Source of the DNA: JAMCRM01 sp041685075
GTDB taxonomy: Bacteria > Acidobacteriota > Terriglobia > Bryobacterales > Bryobacteraceae
Assembly: GCA_041685075.1 (NCBI GenBank)
Contig: JAWLGN010000116.1
Coordinates: 1-16,044 of the forward strand
Length of the DNA stretch: 16,044 nucleotides
Reading direction: 5' to 3'
Below, piece by piece: positions 7,916-15,129 of this stretch. The notes beneath the pieces are model-generated. The model did not search any database. It was not told where the DNA came from and saw nothing but the letters and a program-made list of their open reading frames with translations. A program made the position numbers and the translations under genes. Position 1 is the first letter of the stretch, and every line of letters begins with the position of its first letter.

Positions 7916-9064
7916 ATGGCATCGGCGATCGAAACGCGGGTCGAGCGGGACGAGGTATCGCTGCTGGATGCGGCGGGCGTGCTGGGGCGGCGGAAGCGCC
8001 TGATTGCGGCGGCGGCGCTTGTGGGGATGGCGCTTGCCGCGGGGATCGTGCTGCTGGTTCCACCGCTGTACGAGGCTGAAGCCGTCATTCTGCCGCCGCA
8101 ACTGGAGCAGTTCTCTCCCGCGCTGCCGCCGGGCGGAGCGGCGGGGATGGGGAGCGCGGGGGCGCTCGGCGCGGTGGTGAGCGCGGCGGGGTTCTGGAGA
8201 AATCCGGCGGACCTCTACATAGGGGTGCTCAAGAGCCGCACCATCGCCGATGCCCTGATCGAGCGGTTTGAACTCACGCGCCTGTACGGCCACAAGACCA
8301 TGGACGAGACCCGGAGGGAACTTGCGCGGCGGTCGGAGATCAGCACCGGGCGGGACCTGCTGATCCGGGTGACCGTCGAGGATCGCGATGCGGAGCGCGC
8401 CGCCAGACTGGCGAACGGCTACATCGAGGAGCTTTACAAGCTGACCTCGCGGCTGGCCTTCACCGCCGCCACGCGCCGGCGGATGTTGTTCGAGGAGGAA
8501 CTGGCGAAGGCGAAGGCGTCGCTGGCGGACGCCGAGGTGGCGCTCAAGAACGCGCAGCAGTCGAGCGGTCTGGTGGTGCCGGCGGGGCAGGCGGAGGCGC
8601 TGGTGCGGGCGGGCGCGCAACTGCGCGCGGAGATCGCCAGCCGTGAGGTTCAACTGGAGAGCATGCGCACCTGGGCCACGGCGGAAAATCCGCAGCTTCA
8701 AATCGTCGAGCGGGAGCTTGCGGCGCTGCGGGGGCAACTGGAGAAGTTGAAGGCGGGCAGCGGCGGGGACGACCTGATGCTGCCGACCGACAAGCTACCG
8801 GCCGCGAGCCTGGAGTACCTCCGGCGGCTGCGCGATTTGAAGTACCACGAGATGCTCTACGAGCTGCTGGCGCGGCAGTACGAAGTGGCGCGCATCGATG
8901 AAGCGCGGTCGGCGCCGCTGGTGCAGGTAGTGGACGGGGCTGTGGCGCCGCAAAAGAAGAGCTGGCCTCCGCGCGTGCCGATTGTGCTGGCGAGCGGTCT
9001 GGTGGCGGCGCTGGCGGCCTGCGGGGTAGTGCTGGTGAAGGGCGCGCGGGTGGGAGTTCTATGA
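7916..9064 (+). CDS. Wzz-like chain-length determinant, no kinase domain
   Basis: A 382-residue inner-membrane polysaccharide co-polymerase that would control polymer length and link the polymerase to the export channel. TM1 is about 29-49, flanked by GRRKR. A periplasmic region has a Wzz-type beginning (YEAEAVILPP at 52-61) and a long Ala/Leu/Glu-rich coiled coil (about 185-285). The Pro-rich stretch VAPQKKSWPPRVP (343-355) directly precedes TM2 (about 354-375), as is usual in the family. Only about seven residues follow TM2, so there is no Walker A domain or tyrosine tail: this is not a bacterial tyrosine kinase. It starts 4 bases after the export gene stop, with GGTGA as a likely ribosome site. 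Its TGA overlaps the flippase ATG (ATGA). Confidence 0.88.
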   Translation: MASAIETRVERDEVSLLDAAGVLGRRKRLIAAAALVGMALAAGIVLLVPPLYEAEAVILPPQLEQFSPALPPGGAAGMGSAGALGAVVSAAGFWRNPADLYIGVLKSRTIADALIERFELTRLYGHKTMDETRRELARRSEISTGRDLLIRVTVEDRDAERAARLANGYIEELYKLTSRLAFTAATRRRMLFEEELAKAKASLADAEVALKNAQQSSGLVVPAGQAEALVRAGAQLRAEIASREVQLESMRTWATAENPQLQIVERELAALRGQLEKLKAGSGGDDLMLPTDKLPAASLEYLRRLRDLKYHEMLYELLARQYEVARIDEARSAPLVQVVDGAVAPQKKSWPPRVPIVLASGLVAALAACGVVLVKGARVGVL

Positions 9065-10326
9065 ACCGCGCTGCGGGCCGCCTGTGGGAGAACATCGCCA
9101 GCCTTTCCGTATTGCAGTTGATGAACTACGCGGTGCCGCTGGCGACGGTGCCGTACCTGGTGCGGGTGCTGGGCCCGGCGCAGTTCGGGCGATTGGCGTT
9201 CGCGCAGGCGGTGGTGCTCTACCTGAGCCTGCTCACCGACTACGGCTTCAGCCTGAGCGCCACGCGGGCGATCGCTTCCTGCCGGGACGATACGGAGCAA
9301 CTGGCGCGCACGTTCTGGCGCACCTTGTTGGCGAAGACGGCGGTGCTGCTGGCGACCGGCGCTGTGCTGGCCGCGTTGGTGCTGCTGGCGCCGCGCTTCC
9401 GCGAGGCGCCGTTGCTCTACGCGGCGGCGTTCCTCAACGTGGTGGGGACGGTGGCGTGCCCGGTGTGGTTCTTCCAGGGGATGGAGCGGATGCGCACCGT
9501 GACCCTCGCGCACGCCGCCGCGCGGTTGCTCACCATCCCCGCGTTGATGCTGCTGGTCGCAAGCCCGGAGCATACCGTGCGGGCGGCGGCCATCCAGGGC
9601 GCGGTGCCGGTTGTGGCGGCGCTCGTCGTGCTTCCGGAGCTGCGCAGGCTGGTGCCCGGCAGGCCGCGGCTGCGGATGTGCGCGGAGATTCCCGCGGTAT
9701 TGAAGGAAGGCTGGCACCTGTTTGTGGCCCACACCGCGCTGGTGATTCATTTCCCGACCACCACGGTGGCGCTGGGGCTGGTGGCGGGCAACACGGAGGT
9801 GGGTTACTACAGCGCGGCGGATAAGGTGATCCGCGCGGTGGCGTCGAGTACGGGGCCGGTAGCGCAGGCGCTCTATCCTCACCTGAGCCACCTGAAAGAG
9901 CGCTCCACGGAGTTGACCCTGCGGGTGATGCGGCGCGGATTTGCGGGCGTCCTGTTGCTGGCCGGGGCGGCTTCGGCGGCGATCTTTCTGCTGCCGGCGC
10001 CCCTGGGAATGCTGCTGTGGGGCGAGAGCTTCGTGCCGTCGATTGCGGTGCTGCGGTGGCTCGCGCCGCTGCCGCTGCTGCTGGCCTCCGCCAATATTGT
10101 GGGCGCCCAGACAATGCTGGTGTTCGGGATGGATCGGGAGCTGACCCGGACGGTGGTGTGGTGCACGGCGCTGAACATCCCGCTGAGCACGGCGTTCTCG
10201 TTCTTCTGGGGGGCGCGGGGAGCGGCCGCGGCCCTGGTAACGGTGGCGGCGCTGATGACGCTTTCGCTGGCGTGGCGGGTCGGGCGGCGTCCGGCGATCT
10301 GGCGCGCCGCGTTCAAGACGACGTGA
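9061..10326 (+). CDS. Wzx-like polysaccharide flippase (MATE/MOP superfamily)
   Basis: A 421-residue polytopic membrane protein with about 12 hydrophobic segments. It would flip the undecaprenyl-linked repeat unit from the cytoplasmic to the periplasmic face. Family marks: VPYLVRVLGPAQFGRLAF (30-47), TDYGFSLSATR (59-69), PVWFFQGMERM (134-144), a central GNTEVGYYSAADKVIRA segment and a later LWGESFVPSIAVLRWLAPL segment. These are typical of RfbX/Wzx proteins. The ATG overlaps the Wzz stop by 4 bp, with GGGTGGGAG (9048-9055) in front. The next gene (polymerase) begins at or just after its stop. Family confidence is high; the exact repeat unit transported is unknown. Confidence 0.9.
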   Translation: MNRAAGRLWENIASLSVLQLMNYAVPLATVPYLVRVLGPAQFGRLAFAQAVVLYLSLLTDYGFSLSATRAIASCRDDTEQLARTFWRTLLAKTAVLLATGAVLAALVLLAPRFREAPLLYAAAFLNVVGTVACPVWFFQGMERMRTVTLAHAAARLLTIPALMLLVASPEHTVRAAAIQGAVPVVAALVVLPELRRLVPGRPRLRMCAEIPAVLKEGWHLFVAHTALVIHFPTTTVALGLVAGNTEVGYYSAADKVIRAVASSTGPVAQALYPHLSHLKERSTELTLRVMRRGFAGVLLLAGAASAAIFLLPAPLGMLLWGESFVPSIAVLRWLAPLPLLLASANIVGAQTMLVFGMDRELTRTVVWCTALNIPLSTAFSFFWGARGAAAALVTVAALMTLSLAWRVGRRPAIWRAAFKTT

Positions 10327-10340
10327 CGGCGGGATGGGCG

Positions 10341-11768
10341 ATGCGGCCCCTTTCAGCGCGATGGCTCATGACGATGGCGCTGCTGAGCACCATGCCGGTG
10401 GTGCGGCTGGGGGACGTGCAGGTGGTCGAAATCGCGCAGATCCTCTGGCTGTGTGCGGCGGCGCCGGTGTTTCTCTACGGAGGGATGCGGGTGCCGTTGG
10501 GCGGGCTGTGGCGGCGGTATGGAAGCGGGCTGCTGGTGTTTCTGGGGCTGTGCGCGGTGGTCTCCGGGCTGGCGCTGAGGCTGCCGTTTCATCCTCCGGC
10601 GGAGACGTCGTGGCTGAAGCAGCCGGGGGTGCTTTCGCTCTCGCGGGTCTGCGAGCTGTTCCTGGTTTCGTATTTCATGATCGCGGCGGCGGAGAGCCTG
10701 CGGTTGCGGCCGGAGTTGTTCCGAAAGGCGGCGGACGCTTACACGGCCGCGGCTACCGCGGGTGCGGCGGCTTCGGTCGTGGGATGGATGCTGTTCCGGT
10801 TCGGCTCGGTTGCGAACCCGCTGGTCTACGGCGTGGAGTCGCGGGCGCGGGGGTTGTTCAACGAAGGCGGGCCGTATGGCATCTTCCTGGCGAGCGCGGT
10901 AGCGGTAGCGCTGCTGCGGATGCACGTGGCTCGGCCGCGGCGCCCGGCGGTGCATTACGCGGCGGTGGCGGTTCTGCTTGCGGCGCTGCTGTTGAGCGGG
11001 TCGAAGACCGGGCTGCTGGCGCTGATCGGGATGTGCGCCGTGGCGGCGGTTCTCTCCGGAGGGCGCCGCGGGCTGGTGCTGGTGGGCGTCGTTGTGCTGC
11101 TGGTGGCGGCGTTCGCGGCGCGGTTTCAGCGCAGTCTCTACGGCTACATGTTCGCCTACACGAACTTCGACGAGGCGCAGTTCTACAGGCCCAACGATCC
11201 CAGCCTGGTGATGGGGCGGCTGGCGGCGATGCTGATCGTGCCCCGCATGATCGAGGCTCACCCGGTGCTGGGGATCGGGGTGGGAAATTATTCGCTGATG
11301 CGGAACGACCCCGCCTACCTGGATGGGCTGCCGGCGGTGGATGGCTGGGACCTGCCGGGCATGGGGCTGGCCGGCTCGGCAGCCGAGTTCGGCATTCCGC
11401 TGACGGTGTTTTTCATGGCGCTCGTGGTGCGGCCGCTCGCGCGCGCGCGGCAAAGGCGCGCCGCGCCGGTGGTGATCGCGGCGGCAGGCTTCCAGCCGCT
11501 GGCTTTTCTGCTGGGGGTGAACCTCAACTTCTTTTATCCGTGGCTGGTGGCCGCGCTGGCGATGTCGCTCGAGCCGGAGGCGCAAGGGATTGAAATACTC
11601 TCAGGTACTCCCGCGCCATCTCGCGGGTTCCGTAGCAACCGGCGTGCTCGAGGCGGCGCCGGCGCGCGCGCCGCAACGCCTGTCTGTTATCCGCCAGCAG
11701 CCGCAAGAGCCGGGAGAGTTCTTGCGGGCAGGAGGGAGGAATCGATTGCCCCAGTTCGGGATGCGTGA
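10341..11768 (+). CDS. Wzy-like O-antigen polymerase/ligase with antisense C-terminal tail
   Basis: A polytopic protein of 475 residues with about ten or more membrane segments. It would link repeat units in the periplasm. Marks of the O-antigen ligase/polymerase fold: ESRARGLFNEGGPYG (166-180, a periplasmic signature region), LLLSGSKTGLLAL (216-228) and MGRLAAMLIVPRMIEAHPVLGIG (291-313, written here as two adjoining motifs in a family-typical order). The last membrane segment ends near residue 410. Residues about 415-475 are Arg/Ala/Pro-rich, look unlike a family domain, and lie over the 3' end of the opposite-strand glycosyltransferase. I prefer ATG 10341, with GGCGGGATGGG in front. A GTG at 10323 would overlap the flippase stop by 4 bp like other junctions here and is a real alternative. 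Reading in the +2 frame meets a stop at 11593, just after the conserved part, so a frameshift would also explain the tail. Confidence 0.82.
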   Translation: MRPLSARWLMTMALLSTMPVVRLGDVQVVEIAQILWLCAAAPVFLYGGMRVPLGGLWRRYGSGLLVFLGLCAVVSGLALRLPFHPPAETSWLKQPGVLSLSRVCELFLVSYFMIAAAESLRLRPELFRKAADAYTAAATAGAAASVVGWMLFRFGSVANPLVYGVESRARGLFNEGGPYGIFLASAVAVALLRMHVARPRRPAVHYAAVAVLLAALLLSGSKTGLLALIGMCAVAAVLSGGRRGLVLVGVVVLLVAAFAARFQRSLYGYMFAYTNFDEAQFYRPNDPSLVMGRLAAMLIVPRMIEAHPVLGIGVGNYSLMRNDPAYLDGLPAVDGWDLPGMGLAGSAAEFGIPLTVFFMALVVRPLARARQRRAAPVVIAAAGFQPLAFLLGVNLNFFYPWLVAALAMSLEPEAQGIEILSGTPAPSRGFRSNRRARGGAGARAATPVCYPPAAARAGRVLAGRREESIAPVRDA

Positions 11769-12786
11769 TCTCCTCGGGGATACCGCCGAGGCGCGTGCCG
11801 ATGAGGTAGAGGCCGTAGCGCCTGGCTTCGATCAGGGCCAACGGCGCGTTTTCGCGGCACTCGGAAAGCTGCAGGAAGACGTCGCTCGAGGAGAGCAGGG
11901 CGTGGCGGGCAGCGGCATCCGCCCAGCCGTGCCAGCGAACGTGAGGCCTGGTGCTCGCAAGTTGCCCGATCGCTGGGGTGTAGGCGCCGCCGCCGGCGAC
12001 GTGGAACTCGATGAGTGCGGCTTCATCAAGCGCTTCTATCGTGCGGAGGAGGGTGTCGCATCCTTTTTCGCGCTCGAGACGGGCGAGAAACAGAACGCGC
12101 AGGGGCGCGGCAGAGGGAATTTCGGGCGGCTCGACAGGCCCGACGTCGACGGCGTTGCGGATGACTTCGGCGCGCGGCGCAATCCAGCCGTGGCGGCGGT
12201 GCAGTTCCAAAGCCGCGCGCGATGGAGCGGCCAGCACCTGGACGGAGTTCTGAAAGGCGCGATGGTAGAGAGCATAGACGCCGCACAGGCGGCAGAGGCG
12301 CGGGCAGATGGCGCCGTCGCGGCGCTGCATGGTGGCGCGCGGGCAGAGCAGGTGGCAGTCGTGCAGGGTGTGGACCACGGGTGCGTGGCGGCGGGCAACC
12401 TGCCAGACAGCCGGGGAGAGGCCGTCGATGTTATGGGTGTTGACGGCATCGGGGCGGATGCGGCGCAGCACGGCTTCGAGCGGGGCGATGGTGGAGGGGT
12501 TCCAGAGATCCACCGCGTGCCAGAGCGCGCGGGCGAGGCGGTTGGGCCGCGTGGTTTCGCGGTCGTAGCGCCAGTAAAGGTTGAGCGGGGCGAGGCGCCA
12601 GACGCGAATGCCCTCCCATTCATCGGTTCGGTAGTGGGCGCCGTCAAGATCGCGTGCCGCGCAGGTGGAGATCACATCCACGCGCTCGCCGAGGCTCTGG
12701 AGCGCCAGGGCCAGTTGCGCGGCGGCGCGCTCGGCGCCTCCCACGGTGTAGGGAGGGAACAGTGACGTGATGAGCGCCAGGTTCAT
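11524..12786 (-). CDS. GT4-family glycosyltransferase on opposite strand
   Basis: A 420-residue glycosyltransferase for the EPS repeat unit, encoded against the operon direction. It opens with ALITSLFPPYTVGGAERAA (4-22, a standard GT4 N-terminal glycine loop). VVHTLHDCHLLCPR (137-150) follows, then a Cys cluster (C148, C161, C165, C168). The donor-site region VLFLARLEREKGCDTLL is at 231-247. The EX7E motif is Glu312-x7-Glu320 (ENAPLALIE), followed by GTRLGGIPEEI (330-340). ATG 12786 is chosen because residues from there match the family; the frame stays open to 12945 but that part is antisense to the next gene. The Shine-Dalgarno is weak (GGTG). The family part ends near residue 400; the final 20 residues overlap the polymerase gene. 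Both ends overlap plus-strand genes, so its promoter must lie inside the 12770-13792 gene or beyond. Confidence 0.88.
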   Translation of the reverse strand: MNLALITSLFPPYTVGGAERAAAQLALALQSLGERVDVISTCAARDLDGAHYRTDEWEGIRVWRLAPLNLYWRYDRETTRPNRLARALWHAVDLWNPSTIAPLEAVLRRIRPDAVNTHNIDGLSPAVWQVARRHAPVVHTLHDCHLLCPRATMQRRDGAICPRLCRLCGVYALYHRAFQNSVQVLAAPSRAALELHRRHGWIAPRAEVIRNAVDVGPVEPPEIPSAAPLRVLFLARLEREKGCDTLLRTIEALDEAALIEFHVAGGGAYTPAIGQLASTRPHVRWHGWADAAARHALLSSSDVFLQLSECRENAPLALIEARRYGLYLIGTRLGGIPEEITHPELGQSIPPSCPQELSRLLRLLADNRQALRRARRRRLEHAGCYGTREMAREYLRVFQSLAPPARATSPARPPATDKRS

Positions 12787-13792
12787 ATCACACCGGACGG
12801 GCGTCGCGATTCTCTCCGACGGGCGCTGGCGCGGGCTGCACGGCATCGGGCGATTCGCTTCCGAGGTGCTGGCGCGATTGCCGGAGCACGCCGTGATCGA
12901 GGGCGGGCCGCGGCCGCTTTCGCCGCTCGATCCGGCGTGGCTCACCTGTCAGGTGCTCGCCCGGCGGCCGGGCGTTTTCTTTTCCCCGGGATTCAACCCG
13001 CCGCCGGTTTGCCCGTCGCCCTTCGTGTTCACGATTCATGACCGGAGTCATGTTGAGGCGCCCTGCGCGGCGACCGCTGTGAAGCGGCTCTATTACAAGG
13101 CCATCGTCCGGCCGGCGGCGCGGAGGGCGTATGCGGTGCTTTCGGTGTCGGAGTATTCGCGCCGGCGCATTCTGGAGTGGTCGGGGCTGCCGGAGAAGCG
13201 GGTGGTGAACGTAGGCAACGGCGTGGGGCCGCCGTTCGAGCCGGAGGGCGAGCGCTACAGGCCGGGCTTCCCGTATGTGCTCTACGCGGGCAACTTCCGG
13301 CCGCATAAGAACGTTCCGTGCCTGCTGCGCGCCTTCGATGGCGTCGATTATCCGGAGTTGCGGCTGCTGCTCACCGGGCGCCCCGATGCCGCCATCGCGG
13401 CGCAGGTGGCGCGGTTGGGGTTGCAGGGCAGGGTATGTTTTCTCGGCACCCTCTCCGACAGCGAACTGGCCGCGGTCTACCGCGGCGCGTTGTGCCTGGT
13501 GTTGCCCAGCCTTGTGGAAGGCTTTGGACTGCCCGCGCTGGAAGCGATGGCGTGCGGAACGCCCGCAATCGTTTCGAACAGGGCGGCGCTGCCGGAGGTG
13601 GCGGGCGATGCGGGCGTGCTGGTGGACCCAGACGACGCGGAGGCGCTGCGGCGCGCCATGGAGAAGGTGCTGGGCGACCCGGAACTCCGGGCCGCCATGC
13701 GGAAGGCGGGACTCGAGAGAGCGGGCTGTTATCGGTGGCATCGCGTAGTCGCCAGGGTGCGGGAAGTGCTCGAGGCCGCCCTGGGCAGTTAG
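12770..13792 (+). CDS. GT4-family glycosyltransferase, last gene of EPS cluster
   Basis: A 340-residue retaining glycosyltransferase. Marks: ILSDGRWRGLHGIGRFASEV (14-33, the usual DGRW..GIGR opening), FSPGFNPPPV (71-80), FVFTIHDRSH (85-94), VSEYSRRRI (126-134), VLYAGNFRPHKNV (170-182, donor-binding Lys180), and EX7E as Glu250-x7-Glu258 (VEGFGLPALEAMACG). It is probably involved in building the same repeat unit as the upstream genes. Start: GGGAGGG at 12751-12757 is a strong ribosome site, serving GTG 12767 (9-base spacing) or ATG 12770 (12-base spacing); I use the ATG. The start overlaps the 5' end of the minus-strand glycosyltransferase by 17 bp, so no promoter can lie between them. Its TAG stop shares bases with the TAA stop of the cytochrome-barrel gene (4-bp convergent overlap). 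Confidence 0.9.
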   Translation: MSARFISHRTGVAILSDGRWRGLHGIGRFASEVLARLPEHAVIEGGPRPLSPLDPAWLTCQVLARRPGVFFSPGFNPPPVCPSPFVFTIHDRSHVEAPCAATAVKRLYYKAIVRPAARRAYAVLSVSEYSRRRILEWSGLPEKRVVNVGNGVGPPFEPEGERYRPGFPYVLYAGNFRPHKNVPCLLRAFDGVDYPELRLLLTGRPDAAIAAQVARLGLQGRVCFLGTLSDSELAAVYRGALCLVLPSLVEGFGLPALEAMACGTPAIVSNRAALPEVAGDAGVLVDPDDAEALRRAMEKVLGDPELRAAMRKAGLERAGCYRWHRVVARVREVLEAALGS

Positions 13793-14955
13793 AAAAGCTG
13801 CCGCGAAAGATTGAACCCGAGGCTGATGTTCCGGAACGTGTCGGCACTGGGGTTGCCCAGGAAGGCGGCGCGTGTGCTCGACCGCTGCCCCACCGTGGTG
13901 CCGGGGCTGTTGGTGAAGCCGATGGTGAAGGAGTGCCGGTGGATCTTTTTCTGTATGCCGAAGCTGAAGGCCGGGCGGTGAATGCCCAGCGGCCGGCCGT
14001 TCACAAAGGTCGGGATGATTTCGGCCAGAATTGCAAACGTCGGGCGGATATCCACCACGGCGGCGAAGCCCACCGAGAAGGTGTTGAAGCCGGGGAGGTC
14101 GGGAATATCGCGCGAGCGGAAGCCGCCCGGCGAGAAGAGGCGGCGGTTGTTGAACGAGATGGTCGGAACGGCATAGATCTGCGCCCGGGTGCCTATGGAG
14201 CGCGAGATGATGCCCTCGATGTGGTGGGAGTGGTTCTTCGAGAAGTTGTCGTGGCCTTCGGCGGAGTAGCGTAGCACGGTGTTGAGCGGCGCACCGTCCT
14301 CTTCGTCGGTGAAGTTGTATCCCAGCATGAGTTGGATGGGGCGCCCGATGAAGGTCGGGGAGCGGAAGGCGGCGGCGGAGAGCTTGTGGGTGATGCCGTA
14401 GCGGAAGCCGAATGAGGAGAGGGAGAAGCCCTCCAGGCCGCCGAGCGCGGCGCCGCGAGCGGGGCCGGAGAAAGAGGTATCGAACGCAAAACGGTGGGTG
14501 AAGTTGACGTAGAGACCGTGGCGTTCGAGGCGGCGGCCGGTGGGCAGGCTGAACAGCAGGTCGTCGCCGGCGAAGTAGGCCGGTTCGGCTTCGGGGTTGC
14601 TGCTGCTCGGGGTATCGGAGGCGCCGAGCGAGCGCACGTAGGCGGCCACCTGGAGGATGGCGCGGGACGGCAGCTTCTTGGCGAAGCCCTGCATAAGGGT
14701 ACCTTTTTTGCCGTTTTTGATGACGGCGATCATGCGCTCGTCGGAGATGGACGCCTGAAACTTCGCATCGGTGAAGTCCGGAGTCTTGAATTCAGGGACG
14801 CCCTTGCCGCCGGGGCCGTGGCACTTGGCGCACTCGCGTTCGAAGATAGCGGCGCCCTCGGCAGGGGCCGGGGCGGATACGGCGGCGCCCTGCGGCTGGT
14901 TGGCCCACGATGCCATGGCCGCGGCCGCTGATAACAACAGGATAGATCTCGTCAT
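13789..14955 (-). CDS. Monoheme cytochrome c fused to DUF5777-like outer-membrane beta-barrel
   Basis: A 388-residue two-part protein. Signal peptide about 1-19. A class I cytochrome c domain spans about 32-112: heme site CAKCH at 42-46, likely distal ligand Met88 in GTLMQGF, closing helix VAAYVRSLG (103-111). After a Ser/Pro/Glu linker (112-126) comes a beta-barrel of about 245 residues (about 145-388). It opens with LYVNFTHRF (148-156) and FGFRYGITHKLS (182-193), like the DUF5777 barrel family, has alternating aromatic/polar strands, and ends in Phe388, the usual signal for outer-membrane assembly. One chain could therefore carry a heme at an outer-membrane pore, a layout seen in Cyc2-type iron-oxidising proteins, though the heme domain here is a full-size cytochrome c. 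AGGAGG lies 4 bases before the ATG (14960-14965). It is divergent from the Rieske/cytochrome b operon. DUF assignment is from memory of motifs. Confidence 0.8.
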   Translation of the reverse strand: MTRSILLLSAAAAMASWANQPQGAAVSAPAPAEGAAIFERECAKCHGPGGKGVPEFKTPDFTDAKFQASISDERMIAVIKNGKKGTLMQGFAKKLPSRAILQVAAYVRSLGASDTPSSSNPEAEPAYFAGDDLLFSLPTGRRLERHGLYVNFTHRFAFDTSFSGPARGAALGGLEGFSLSSFGFRYGITHKLSAAAFRSPTFIGRPIQLMLGYNFTDEEDGAPLNTVLRYSAEGHDNFSKNHSHHIEGIISRSIGTRAQIYAVPTISFNNRRLFSPGGFRSRDIPDLPGFNTFSVGFAAVVDIRPTFAILAEIIPTFVNGRPLGIHRPAFSFGIQKKIHRHSFTIGFTNSPGTTVGQRSSTRAAFLGNPSADTFRNISLGFNLSRQLF

Positions 14956-14974
14956 TGTGCCTCCTATCAGGACG

Positions 14975-14997
14975 TGTAAGTATCCCCGGGTCCACTT
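14975..14997. repeat. 23-bp palindromic element, copy 1
   Basis: Matches the copy at 15026-15048 at 20 of 23 bases (TGTAAGT at the left, GGTCCACTT at the right). As a palindrome it is imperfect: 7 of 11 pairs match over 14977-14998, with CCCCGGG at the centre. It may be an operator half of a pair or a dispersed palindromic repeat. Confidence 0.6.
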
Positions 14998-15025
14998 GCG
15001 GAGAATGCGCGGCGATACACCGGGA

Positions 15026-15049
15026 TGTAAGTGGCCCCTGGTCCACTTA
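15026..15049. repeat. 23-bp palindromic element, copy 2
   Basis: Second copy, starting 51 bp after the first (close to five helical turns). It is the better palindrome: TAAGTGG and CCACTTA arms, with 9 of 11 pairs matching over 15028-15049. It overlaps a possible minus-strand -10 element (15046-15051), as expected for a repressor site of the cytochrome-barrel gene. Confidence 0.6.
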
Positions 15050-15091
15050 TACAGTAGTTTGGGCGACGAATCGTTAATGGTTGGTTATTAC

Positions 15092-15129
15092 TCTGTAAAT
15101 GCGCTAAGGGCAGGCGCGGCTTTTACAGA
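15092..15129. repeat. Perfect 8-bp inverted repeat upstream of Rieske gene
   Basis: TCTGTAAA (15092-15099) and TTTACAGA (15122-15129) are exact reverse complements separated by 22 bases. The right arm also forms the first half of a tandem TTACA-N6-TTACA (15123-15138). The 22-base GC-rich gap makes a binding-site pair more likely than an RNA hairpin. Confidence 0.5.

Noticed and set aside
10334..11593. Large open frames overlapping the polymerase (plus 10334-11593; minus 10353-11585)
   Set aside because: Gly/Ala/Arg- or Arg/His/Gln-rich translations with no family motif; the polymerase frame shows membrane segments and signature motifs.
13780..13800. Rho-independent terminator between the convergent genes
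   Set aside because: The two stop codons overlap (13789-13792) and no stem followed by a T-run is visible on either strand.
14975..15049. CRISPR-like or insertion-sequence end
   Set aside because: Only two repeat copies with one spacer, each palindromic, no cas or transposase gene and no target duplication seen.
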